Of a stretch of DNA of 64,000 nucleotides, positions 49,563 to 60,400 are shown piece after piece. The notes beneath the pieces are model-generated. The model saw only the letters and a list, made by a program, of their open reading frames with translations, was not told the origin of the DNA and made no database searches. The DNA is taken from NCBI GenBank assembly GCA_963920765.1, contig OY987243.1:28143419-28207418 (forward strand), read 5' to 3'. The stretch comes from Ulota crispa (Eukaryota; Streptophyta; Bryopsida; Orthotrichales; Orthotrichaceae). Made by a program: the position numbers and the translations under genes. Numbering within the stretch: the stretch's first letter is position 1; the number at the start of each line of letters is the position of its first letter.

Positions 49563-51044
49563 ATGACTTCGGCTTTGAAGTATTTGTGTTGTGGGGTGAA
49601 ATGCCTCGGGAAGCCCGGAAAGGAGGGAGAGGCGTCGTCGACGAAGAAGAAGGCCGCCCCGGTCTCCAAGTCGAAGAAACGGGCAGCAGCGCAGAAGCCC
49701 GTGCAGGACGCAACGTTCTATGGCCCCAGGATCTTCACCTACAGGGAGCTCACGGCGGCGACGAAGCAATTCTCGGCGGATGAGCTGCTGGGCCGGGGCG
49801 CGTTCGGGAGCGTCTTCAAGGGGACGCTGACGGACGGATCGGTTGTGGCCGTGAAGCAGATCGCGCACGATTCGAATCAAGGCGAGCGCGAGTTCCTGGC
49901 CGAGGTGAGCATCATCAGCCGCATCCGGCACCGGAACCTGGTGCAGCTGCAAGGGTGGTGCCATGAGCGGGGAAACCTGCTCCTGGTCTACGACTACATG
50001 CCCAACGGGAGCCTGGACAAGCTGCTCGAGGGCAGCAATAGCACCGAAAAGAATCCCGGGTGGGACATGCGGCACGCTGTTTTGCGAGGCGTGGCATGCG
50101 CATTGTCGTACCTCCACGAGGAATGCCAGCAATGTGTGCTCCACCGCGACGTGAAGCCCAGCAACGTCCTCCTCGACGAGAATTTCAATCCGCATCTGGC
50201 GGATTTCGGCCTCGCGCGCTTGATTCACCACACCACTGACAACGTCCAGACCACCATCATCGCGGGCACGCGCGGCTATCTCGCACCCGAGCTTTCACAG
50301 GTGGGCAAAGCCTCAACTAAATCCGATGTGTTTTCGTTCGGGGTGCTGGCGCTGGAGGTCGCGACGGGTCGCAAAGCGCTCGACAAGTCCCAGCCGGAGA
50401 ATCAAAGCGTCAGCTTGGTGGACCAGGTGTGGCGAGCGCATGAGCAGCATGTGCTTCTGTCCATGGCGGATCCGAAGCTCGCCGGCGCGCATGACCCTGA
50501 GAGGATGACCACGCTGCTCCAAATGGGGCTCTTTTGTTGTCACCCGGATCCCGAAGCGCGCCCGCCCATGAGCTTCATCCGTCAGTGGTTTATTCAAGAG
50601 ATCCCTTTGCCTTCGCTCCCTCCATTCAAGCCTCGCGTCAATTACGTCCTCACTCCTGCATCCCCGCCCAAGCTCGCGCTGCTGGCTCCGCAGCTTAAGC
50701 TCGCCATTGAAGGCCCGCCGACGAAGAATTTCGCCATTGAAGGTCCCAAGTCCGCTACGACGAATGGCACCGCCACTTCCAATGGGTCTAGCGTTACCCT
50801 GAGCCCTGCGACTCGAAGCCCTGCGACTCGAAGCCCTAACACACGAAGCCCTAACACACGAAGCCCTAACACCCGGAGCCCTAACACACGAAGCCCGGTG
50901 TTCCGCAGCCCAGCGACCTCGCGAGAGAACACGACCACCACCACCACCACCTCGAGAACCAGCTCGCAATCCCCCATGACGACAGCGGGCCAGCCACGGC
51001 CCGCACACACGGAACCAGTACATAAGTTGACGAAAATCGATTAA
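49563..51044 (+). CDS. Receptor-like cytoplasmic kinase related to L-type lectin receptor kinases
   Basis: Intronless 493-residue Ser/Thr protein kinase. The kinase domain has every core element: glycine loop GRGAFGSV (77-84), VAVK Lys98, HRDVKPSN (194-201, Asp196), DFGLAR (214-219) and GTRGYLAPE (235-243). FTYRELTAATKQFSADELLG and LQGWCHERGNLLLVYDYMPN resemble the kinase domain of L-type lectin receptor kinases (clade VIII type). There is no signal peptide, lectin domain or membrane helix, so it is cytoplasmic. The N-terminus has cysteines (LCCGVKCLG, 8-16) suited to palmitoylation, then a Lys-rich linker, suggesting membrane attachment. The C-terminal tail holds eight pentapeptides of the SPxTR type (414-453), then Thr- and Ser-rich sequence. 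The tail looks disordered and phosphorylatable. The first Met (49563) is chosen because it precedes the cysteine cluster. GC content is much higher than in the flanks. Looks intact. Confidence 0.93.
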   Translation: MTSALKYLCCGVKCLGKPGKEGEASSTKKKAAPVSKSKKRAAAQKPVQDATFYGPRIFTYRELTAATKQFSADELLGRGAFGSVFKGTLTDGSVVAVKQIAHDSNQGEREFLAEVSIISRIRHRNLVQLQGWCHERGNLLLVYDYMPNGSLDKLLEGSNSTEKNPGWDMRHAVLRGVACALSYLHEECQQCVLHRDVKPSNVLLDENFNPHLADFGLARLIHHTTDNVQTTIIAGTRGYLAPELSQVGKASTKSDVFSFGVLALEVATGRKALDKSQPENQSVSLVDQVWRAHEQHVLLSMADPKLAGAHDPERMTTLLQMGLFCCHPDPEARPPMSFIRQWFIQEIPLPSLPPFKPRVNYVLTPASPPKLALLAPQLKLAIEGPPTKNFAIEGPKSATTNGTATSNGSSVTLSPATRSPATRSPNTRSPNTRSPNTRSPNTRSPVFRSPATSRENTTTTTTTSRTSSQSPMTTAGQPRPAHTEPVHKLTKID

Positions 51045-54000
51045 TGGCATCGCATTGGAATGAGCTGTGTTACATTGGAAAGCCAACTTTGCTAGAGTTC
51101 ACAGTAGAGATTATTTAAAATATTAGGTCATAATGGGGCATTGCATTTTTATTTTGTATCTACCAGGATTCAATTGAGTACATAGCTGAGTGGGATAAAT
51201 CGGTCGTTGAGGATGCTTGCCTTCCTGCCCACCCCTTCTCCAGGGTGTGCCCTATTTTTTGTAATTCATATGTTTCTTCCCTCCCAAGCTGGCTTCTTGC
51301 AGCAGCTTCCGAATCCACCTCTCGATGTATCTGCATTTTATGATCAGAAAGACGTCCGAATGCGCAATTCTCGTATACGCGCTGTTGCGTTTAGGGTTTG
51401 CTCATTCCCTTGCGTCTGCCTATCTGTTGACGTGAATTCCAAATCCTAACCCTTATTGATGGGAAGTAAAAGTAGAGTAGGTGTTGCAAGAGTGTGACAT
51501 TCTAATGATTGTTTCTGAATCCAGTCTTCAAACATGAGAACGTTTTGTGTGTTAAAGTATGAGTTACTGGTGCAGATATCTAATCGCTTTCCTAAATTGC
51601 TTCCATTTTTGCAGCTGAAGTCGCTAACTTTCTGACAAGTTTGTATAATCTGTGACTTCCGCTGGGGTTAGTGGAGGTGACACGTCGTAATCCGTTGCAA
51701 AGCGCAGTAGGGATGATCGTGAAGACGCTGGACAGTTGTAATTCATGGGGTGATAATGCAGGCTCTTTTTGTGCCGAAAGAGTCTGGTTAATCATTCGCT
51801 GAGAGTGTTGCCGGCGGTCTCGCTTTCGGTTTGCCTCGTTTTCGTCAAAGTCCGGTGCAGTCGTGCTGATCGTGGCGTGGGAATGGTTTCGTAGATTGTG
51901 ACGGGGCGAATCTTTGCAAATCCTAGATGGTTAATGACCAATTTAGGGCAATCTATGGTACTGCTGATCTGCCAGTGACGTCACACTGCGTGTGGGGGCA
52001 TAGTGACGTAGATACACCCGAAACAGTAGGGGTAAGGTAGGAGCACCCATAAGCGTCAGTGTCCCCATCCCATAACCGTCACTTCTAAAATTTTGGAAAA
52101 TCTGTGGAAGTGAATAGATGTAATAACAAGAATGTATAACATGTGAACATGAATTCTTAAAAGTGGTTACGGCTTTAATGGCAGTTTGCTCTTTAAAAAT
52201 TCATAGCTTATTCTCACAATATCCAAATAATACATTTGAAAATGCAAACTCATTTTTTTTTCCTGTTCTTAGTAGGATCCTATAATGTGCTAGCTGTTTA
52301 TTAATAGTCAACATGTTCAAGACCCTTAGTTTGACGTTTATGGGTGCTCCTACCTTAGTCATAGTTTGTTTTTGCCGCTCTCAATCTTCACAGAAATCTA
52401 ACATGTCGTGCTGTCCGCGACTGGCACGGCCAGTTCCGTGAAGATTGAGAATAAAATTCTCGTCCCCCAAGCTTGGAGAAATGGCTTGAGAATATTTTTT
52501 GCGTGAGAACTCTTACCAAGGTCCACCTATTTACTAGCTCGTGAATTGCTTTTCACCCTTGCTTTTTTTGCTCCTCCAATCAGTGGTCGTGTTGCCTTCC
52601 TCTAAGTAAAACATTCTCCATTCTTCATTCTTCATTCTCCATCACCCACAAAAGGAGTGTCATAGCTCCTTTCATGAAGAAATGCTTCGATTGTCTCCTA
52701 CATTCACTCAACCATTTCTCAATCTTTGCGGAAATCTCAATCTCAGACCAATTGTGACTACCACTAGTGGTGATGAGGTTTATTCAGCTTACTCTCCACT
52801 CAAAATTTGGGTATTTCTCCCATTGTATCTCAATTAATTAGGGATGGTTCACACTAAGTCCCACTTCGATGCAAGGTCCTAGCTATGTTGAGTTATAAAG
52901 TGCACAACAAATTATTAAAGAAGGGTATTGCTATTGTCACCTTGATCATCAATTTTGCTACTATCACCACACTTTGCATGCACCACCCATCACATGTCAT
53001 TCACACCATTTGCTATTGCTACCACAACTTACCACCCATTAAATGTGTTTTTCTCAATCACAAGTGCCTTTATTGTAATTTTTGCCATGGTCACAACTCA
53101 CCTAAAAGAAATTATGAGAGATGTTAGAATGTTTATCACAATTGCTTAACATGAAGGTAGGCCCCCCTTCTAAGAGATACAATTAAAGTGTCACAACTTG
53201 CAAAGGTGTTAGGAGTGTCAACTTCTATGAGAAAACAACATTGTGCAAAAAGCAGTGAAAAGAGCAATGAATGTGTAGCATGTGGTGGCATTAGCAAAAA
53301 TTGTTGGTTGAGGTGGCAATAGCAAAAACTACGGTACTATAGCAAGGGCAATGTTTTTAGAGAAAGCCAATACTTTTCTAGCAAAAATTTGATATGGCTT
53401 GGTTTCAAAGTTGGGTGTATGTTTTTGCTTGACACAACTTTTGAGATAAATCCCACCTTCTTGGTATCAAAACTTCACTAAGTAGTCTTGCCATGTAGGC
53501 ATTTCTAGGTGAGCCTAGACTCAAGTTGTATTTCTCAACTCTTTAACAATGGAAGGGCTTTTTGAGTTTGAACTTATACCTCTTTATTTTTTTCCAACTT
53601 GAACTAAATATATGAGATATTGGAAACCTATGGACAATACAAGGTGAATTTGATTTGCTCCCATGTTGTAATTGACCATACTACATCCATATCAAATTTT
53701 CCATTTAGGTTCTTGTATAAATATATAATAACATAAAAACTATCTTATACAACTTTCATTTCCCATAACCTAATTGCACAAAATCAATCTCATATTACAT
53801 ATTTTATAACATTTTATGGTTATTGACTGTATAAATTGTTGGGATTGTAAAGATTCCTTTCCACAATACTTGAGCAACTTTAAATTCACAAGGAGTCACA
53901 TACACACTTTAGATTGGATTTCAAAATCAATTATAAATACAAACAAAGTGCTAGGAGATTTTGCATTCAAAAATGACAAATGTTTTCTTATAATTCAAGC

Positions 54001-54603
54001 ATGAAAGACAATCAAGAGTTGAACTTCTCCATCTTTTTTGCAAACTCTCTTCTTTCTCAAGTGTGGATCCTTGATGAAAGAGCTTAGACTACATTTTAGG
54101 AAACAAGGCAAGAGTTTAGTAATTTATAATTTGAAGATCAACTTTGAAGTACTTGAGTTCATCTTTGGATACAAATGCACTTAATTTGTTTAAGAGAATG
54201 AGAAGAAATAAGTCAATTGATTACAAAATAGAAGCAGACTTTTACTTTTATTATTGTTCATAAATTGTTTTGGACTTCTCCACTTTGGATCCACATACTA
54301 GGAAAGAAAAGGCTCACAAAAAGATGGAGAAGCTCAACTCTAGATTGACTATATTCTGCAAGTTCCTATAACCTTGATGATATAGTGTCATGTAGTTGTT
54401 TTTTGTATGGTTCCTTGTACGGAGGTTTTTATTTTTAGCTAGTTGTGGCACTTGTTGGTCCGACTGGAAGTGAAATAATTTCAAGCCCACTTACACAAAA
54501 CTTTTCCCATGTAGTAAAACAGTTTTTGTTTTTTATCCACGTGGTTTAGAAAATGGTTGTTTTTTACCCACCTAGAAAAAACATTTTTCATTAACACCCA
54601 CAT
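51045..54603. other. Kinase 3-prime region and spacer
   Basis: The first few hundred bases are probably kinase 3-prime untranslated sequence. A palindromic TGACGTCA (bZIP-type site) occurs at 51975-51982. The MITE at 52035 is listed separately. The rest is AT-rich with no gene seen. Confidence 0.5.
52035..52355 (+). mobile_element. TA-flanked MITE, family AGGTAGGAGCACCC, copy 3
   Basis: The ends are AGGTAGGAGCACCCATAAGC and the inverse AACGTTTATGGG-like GGGTGCTCCTACCT end, flanked by TA (52033-52034 and 52356-52357). Length is 321 bp and the orientation is the same as the copy at 38023. It is inserted downstream of the kinase gene. Confidence 0.85.
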
Positions 54604-54612
54604 AATTTTTTA

Positions 54613-55066
54613 GGGGATTGATATGTCTACCACACCCTTTCAAGTATTGTACCACGCCCTTTCAAGTATTGTACCACACCCTTTCAAGTATTGTACCACA
54701 CCCTCAAGATAAGTTTTAGATTTCTACCATCAAATAATTGAATTTGAGAATTTGGAATTCAGATTTGGATTTAGAGACCGTGATTTTGTCTAAAATCATA
54801 AAAAGATTCTAATTGAACAACACCCAATCAAAAAATTATCTTTTTTATAAACAAAAATAAAAGTAATACTTTTCTCCCAAGCTAAGCGTTTTCATTGGGT
54901 GTTGTTCAATTACAGCATTTTTTTATGGTTCTAAACAAAATCACAGTCTCTAAGTCCAAATCTGACTTCCAAACTCTCAAATTCAACTTTTTGATGGTCA
55001 AAATCTAAAATTTACCCCGAGGTGTGGTACAATACTTGAAAGGGAGTGATAGACATATCAATCCCC
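54613..55066. mobile_element. Mutator-like hairpin MITE, copy 2 (454 bp)
   Basis: The ends GGGGATTGATATGTCTACC and the inverse ATAGACATATCAATCCCC are flanked by identical 9-bp repeats AATTTTTTA (54604-54612 and 55067-55075). The body is an inverted repeat like copy 1 at 23802, with the same central ACAACACCCAAT pairing. The left arm alone has a 22-bp unit (starting TTTCAAGTATTGTACCAC) repeated three times at 54638-54703. Confidence 0.9.
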
Positions 55067-55075
55067 AATTTTTTA

Positions 55076-55722
55076 CCCACGAAATTTTTTACATTTTTGT
55101 TTTTATCCATGCAATAATTTTCATTTATTACACATAATTGTTTATGTTTTTTAATTTTTGGTCCCCGCAATTGTTTACCCACACAATTTTTTACATTTTA
55201 CATTTTTTATTCAAGCAATTTTTTACCCACATAGTACTCACACAATATTTTTACCCACATAGTACTCACACAATATTTTTACCCACGCGGTCAAAGGATC
55301 GCCAGTTTATGTATTCTTTTAAGTAGAGAGATAGTCCTTATTATATTTTTATGTAATGAATGGGGAAATTCAAATCAAAAGTTGAAACATTGTGCTATAT
55401 GAAATCTTCTGAAAGGGAAAACCTATTGCTTATTGGGTGCTAAAATAGTTTGATGACACCTAATTTTGTTGTCCACTTTTCCTCGAGTATGATAGGTGAA
55501 CTTGCTAGTGTTTTGGAAGAGTCAAGATCTTTAGGGGTGAGAAACCCCAAACATGCATAATTACAACAACACAATATTGCCCCATTGTTCATGGCATTAA
55601 GTTTGATTCACAATTTTATTTTATCAGGGTAAAATTTGAGCTAGGCGGTTTCTGGTGATAAAATTTCTTAAAATCAGAACCTCCTAACACTGTAAATCAG
55701 TGCAATGTAAGTACATATGTTG
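55076..55722. other. AT-rich spacer
   Basis: Contains short repeated phrases such as CCCACATAGTACTCACACAAT (twice near 55229-55275). No gene seen. Confidence 0.5.
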
Positions 55723-56957
55723 CACTAAATATTGCAATTAGGTTGCCTTAACCCCTAAAGGTTTTTGAATTTCTTTTACCAAAATGTTTCAAAACTGTCA
55801 TTTCTAGTATAAGTACCAAATTTTAGAAAAAAATCAATTTTGGACACATGTAATCATAAGATCTTGTAGTACACTAGTATCAAAAAACATGGAAAAAATT
55901 TCAGAAATTCTTGCCATGTAGATTGTTAGATACTTGAGTTTGAATTGACAAAAAATCATTTTTTATCCCTACAAAAACCTAGGCAGTTGCACTTCACAAG
56001 GTTATGTTTGCATGACAAAGTTTCCAAAATGGTTGAAGCTCTTTGGATTCATTCTTCAAGGCAAGTTGGGTATACACTTGAAAGTTTTCAAATCATTTGG
56101 AAGTGTAGAACACATGGGAAAAAAACAGTTACAAAAAAAAAGTAGAGAACGATTTAAAACACTAAATTGTCAAGAAAATAATTATGGAAATGAAAGTTGC
56201 CAATCCCAATGGTTGTAATTTTGTAATAAATAATTTACATCCTTGGGTTTTATTTTTTCCAAAATACTGAAAATTGAGTAAGATGAAGGACTTCAAAGAT
56301 TATTTTAGATTAGAGAATCCACAACTTCCAACAAACAAATTCTACTCATAACTTTCATCTCATTGATAAAAATGGGATGATTCAAAGTTTCCCACGTATA
56401 CATAGATCTACAAAACCAATTTCACCTTTTTTATTTTATAAATGTAAATTTTTTAAAGTTTTTTGAGATACCCAAGTTGCCCAAGAAACAAAGGAAACTA
56501 CATATAATGCAATAACTATTGAACCATATAATAAAAAGTTATGAAAATTGTTTGACCTTAAAGCTACTCCTTGGGCACATCATGGGCAAAAATTTCAAAG
56601 AAAAAAAACAACAAATCCATTTGTAGTGAGCTACCCAAAATCACTATACTGCCAAAAAAAGATTGTTTGGACCTTTAGGGGTTAACAATTACATTGCCTT
56701 ATCTTAAAAAATTACCTCATGACTCATCACTTGGCCACTTAGAGGCGCATACAACTCTCTAAATATTAAAATCTCACCTACTTTACAACTTGGACACAAC
56801 TAATTTGTTTTTTTGCACCTTTATTGTTGTTGCCGTGCACGTTAATAATCGTTTATTACAGTAATCCTTGATGAAACTACTGTGGAATCAGTAAATACAT
56901 GTATAGTGTAAAATGTCAAACAATTAGTATGGGGCAACCTGAACGCAACATTCAGTA
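55723..56957 (+). mobile_element. TA-type MITE, family CACYRAATWKTGC, copy 3, split by a TTAA element
   Basis: The left piece (55723-55751) begins CACTAAATATTGCAATTAGG and the right piece (56682-56957) ends near CAACATTCAGTA. Together they make about 300 bp, colinear with copies at 41389 and 47152. The piggyBac-like element at 55752-56681 sits between them. Confidence 0.75.
55752..56681 (+). mobile_element. piggyBac-like TTAA-flanked element, copy 3 (930 bp), nested
   Basis: TTAA (55748-55751), then CCCCTAAAGG; right end GGTCCAAAC-type inverse reading GGACCTTTAGGGG, then TTAA (56682-56685). The interior matches the copy at 43432 in the same orientation over most of its length (for example CAAAACTGTCATTTCTAGT, GAGTTTGAATTGACAAAA, CCAATCCCAATGGTTG). 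It is non-coding and inserted in a MITE whose unsplit sister at 41389 keeps one TTAA. Confidence 0.85.
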
Positions 56958-57478
56958 TGGTAATCAACCTTATCTAACATTGAAGTTAAATACGTATTTC
57001 TCACGGAGAATACGTAGAGGGGATAAAAATACGATACTCCGTGGTTGGCAGGGCCATACATATTCGTATACCGCCACCGGATCCAGCGCGCGTCGTCGGT
57101 CCGCATGGCTGGCTATCTGATCCGAGGGCCTTTCCAAATGTCACACTCCCAAAATTGCAACAGCAGGCCTCGCCAGGAATTCTGAGCAAAGTAACACCGC
57201 ATCGTCGTCACCACCCCTAAGCTTACCACCACCGTCTTCACGCTCGCCCCTTGTGTCGCTTCAAGTTTCCACCTCCACAGTCCACACACACAAAGAGTTT
57301 GGTGCATTGATGAGGGGGACTTGATAACGGCAGAGTAACTTATTTGGTGGCGCATGTTGTTCCTGAAATTGTACAGTCACCGAGCTGTTCACCCTTGTGA
57401 TTATAGCTCCATAGATTGAAGTCCAGAGTTGTTGTTTTTCGTCTTGCGTTTGCGTTTGGGGGTGATTTTCATTTGACA

Positions 57479-60400
57479 ATGCCTCCGTTGTCGCAAGGCC
57501 TGGCCTTGAATTCCCAGACGTTGTCCGCTCTGTCAATGCTTCTGGCAGTGCCCAAGGTGGTAGCAGCCAGTGCTGCTGGCTCGGAGATGCTCAGCCCTGC
57601 GACGCTGCCCTCCAAATTTGTGCATGTCAAATCCCGACGCGGCTTTCTCAAGATTTGCGGGGCGTGCAGCGCCACGTGCCGAAGGAATGCGAGGAGCAAA
57701 ATGGTGGTGTGCCAGTGTGTTGGGGAAGACCCTCAATGCTCCAGGTAACGCTTCAAATCCAAAATTTCAAACTACATCCATTGTCCACTATTGCAATTGA
57801 AAGGAGTTAAGCTGATGGAGCGGCAAATTCACTAACCCTAGAATACTAAGCACCTGAACCCAGAGGATGTAACGCACTATCAATTCGATGCAAAGCTTCC
57901 GAGTAGTTAAGCTTAACCTGCATTGCGAAAACACGTCGAACTATGCATGTCCTACAAAGTTTTTGAATAGAACCAGGAGTAGTATAGATCTGTAGTGGTT
58001 GTAATTTACGAGGAGCTTGAAGTCAGGATGAGGTCTTTGTTTGCGGGATTTTCAGTGAGTCTGTTCTAAGTTGAAGCTTTGCTTGTTTTAGGGTTCAGCT
58101 CCTTGCTGCCAATTGTGTGTGTCCGGTTTGGGCTTTCTGAGAGGTGGACGTGATTTGAAACGTGCAGGTCGAGTGCATCGGAAACGAGCAAAGGTGAGGG
58201 CATCGTGGAGGGGGGTGGAATGCGGCGGCGGACGTTTGGAGCCAGTGTCGTAGGTGGTGCATTAGCCTTGCCCTCTCTTGTGGGACTCCAGGGTAAGTTG
58301 CACTTTTAGCCCTATCGAACATGTACCAACAGATAAAAACATTCAACTCGAAGTATTCTAGAAACCAATCCTTGTTACGGCTCTCAGGTTTACAGTAGAA
58401 ATGGCTTCAAAAGTGGCTAGGTTTTCTATGAGCGAGTGAAGATGCATCACCTCTGAAACCAGTTTTTGCAATAAAAATTGAAAAAAAGGAATCTAGCTTT
58501 GACAGTTCGATTGCTTGAACTCGATTTTTGTGATTTTTTGTGATCTTTGCAATGTTTTTTAAAAGGTTCGTATATATTGAAGCTCCTTGCACAATCTGAC
58601 TTGGCATTGGTTTGGATGGGGCTGTGTAGCAAGGGCTCTGGGTGACCCTACTGTGACCATTGCCGAAGTAACTCCGGCTGTCACGCCTGCTGGTATCCTC
58701 CCTCCTGCTGAGGTTAGTTCATTCTCAACCACAATACTTCTCAGTAGATATTAATAAGTATCATGTAGCTTTGCACTGTTTGATTTTTAGTTTCTGATCT
58801 TTTATCAATTTGATCCGCTTTTGGCGTTGATCAGGAACGCACCGTGGAGCTCTTTGAACGCAACACGTACTCTGTTGTTAACATCTTCGACGTCACACTG
58901 CGACCCCAAGTCAACATGACTGGCTCCGTTGAGGTTCTGATTCCAGAGCGTCTCACATTCCTCTATTCAATAAACTTTAGATTTCTACTCATATTTTAAA
59001 GAGTTCTAGAAGGTTAGCTAAAATTGCAATATACTCGGATAGTAGAAGCTTTCTTGGTGATTTCTGTCATTTAGTACGTGAGTCAACTTTTGTTATTTTT
59101 TCTTTGTTTTTGTGGACCCGAGTTAATGTATGGCATTTATGTGCAGGTTCCTGAAGGGAATGGATCAGGGTTTATTTGGGACGAGGAAGGCCACATTGTC
59201 ACAAATTACCACGGTTAGTTAGTTCCTTGTATATCTATGAGTTCATTGAATAATGTGCGTAGGAGTCTTTATAATTTAATAGGGGTTTGAGAGTGCCGTT
59301 CCTGAAGGAAAGAGGTCTTGTGTATGTCTCTGGCCTAAATATTTTTCTACAAGTATCGATATGTTTGAAGTAATTTGCATTGGTTTGCAATACGCCTGTG
59401 CAGTTATTGGGAGCTCATTGGCTCGTAACCCAGCTCTGGGACAAGTTGTAGCGCGTGTTACACTGCTTGGTGCCGACGGGTAAGAACTTGATTTTTGCTC
59501 TTTTGACCAATTAGTGTGGATGCAAAACTTAATTTTCCCAGAGATTTGGGAAGTGCGACTCTGATCAAGTGCTGCATTGATATAAAAAAAAATCTTGTGG
59601 TACTTGGCATAGTTTTTCTGCTCTTTTCACTGCGAAAGTTGCCATCGTTGATGACCTTGAGGCTTACTGGTTTCTTTTGGTGGTGGTTTTTGGGCAGGGT
59701 AGATATCAGAAGAATTTTGAGGCAAAGCTAGTCGGTGCTGACAGGACCAAAGACCTTGCAGTTCTGGACGTACGTTACCGTCCCCACTTTTGCAGGGACC
59801 ATCACAGTTTGAAACTAAACAGTTAAAGATTTTAGCAAGATTAATATGAAATTACTGCTTTCCCGTTAGAAACGCTCGTTTATCCCACTCCACACGTTCC
59901 TAGTTACAATGAATACCACCTTCAAAGCAATGCCAAGTACCATATGGCAAGAGAATAGTCAAAACCACGGGTTTGCCCTCTAAATACCAACTCTTTAAAA
60001 AGCAGTTTATGCGACAGACTAAAATTCCGAAAAGTCAAACACAGGGTCAAAGTGAAAGCACAGTCGAGGCCAAAATCATAAAAAATGGAGTAGCTCATAT
60101 CAATATCTCCCTCAAAAGAAGTCAAAACGTTAAACCCTAAACCCTCAAACCCTAGACCCACTTGTAAAAGTTCAGAAACTGGGTGTTCTTGTGCAGGTGG
60201 ATGCTCCTGTGGAGTTGCTGCGTCCGGTGAAGGTGGGGCAGTCTTCCAAGCTGAGAGTTGGGCAGAGATGTTTAGCAATAGGCAACCCCTTTGGCTTCGA
60301 CCACACTCTCACCGTGGGCGTTGTCAGTGGGTTGAACCGAGACATTTACAGCCAGACTGGCGTGGTCATAGGGGGCGGCATTCAGACCGACGCTGCCATT

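Noticed and set aside
49362-50231. 289-residue open frame on the minus strand
   Set aside because: It lies opposite the kinase domain in GC-rich DNA and is a composition shadow of 49563-51044; no domain recognised.
50313-51086. 257-residue open frame on the minus strand
   Set aside because: Shadow of the kinase C-terminal repeat; its Arg/Ala/Ser repeats mirror the SPxTR-coding minisatellite.
51975-51982. TGACGTCA as a promoter element
   Set aside because: It is about 930 bases downstream of the kinase stop and far from any other gene start; an 8-base match alone is not evidence.
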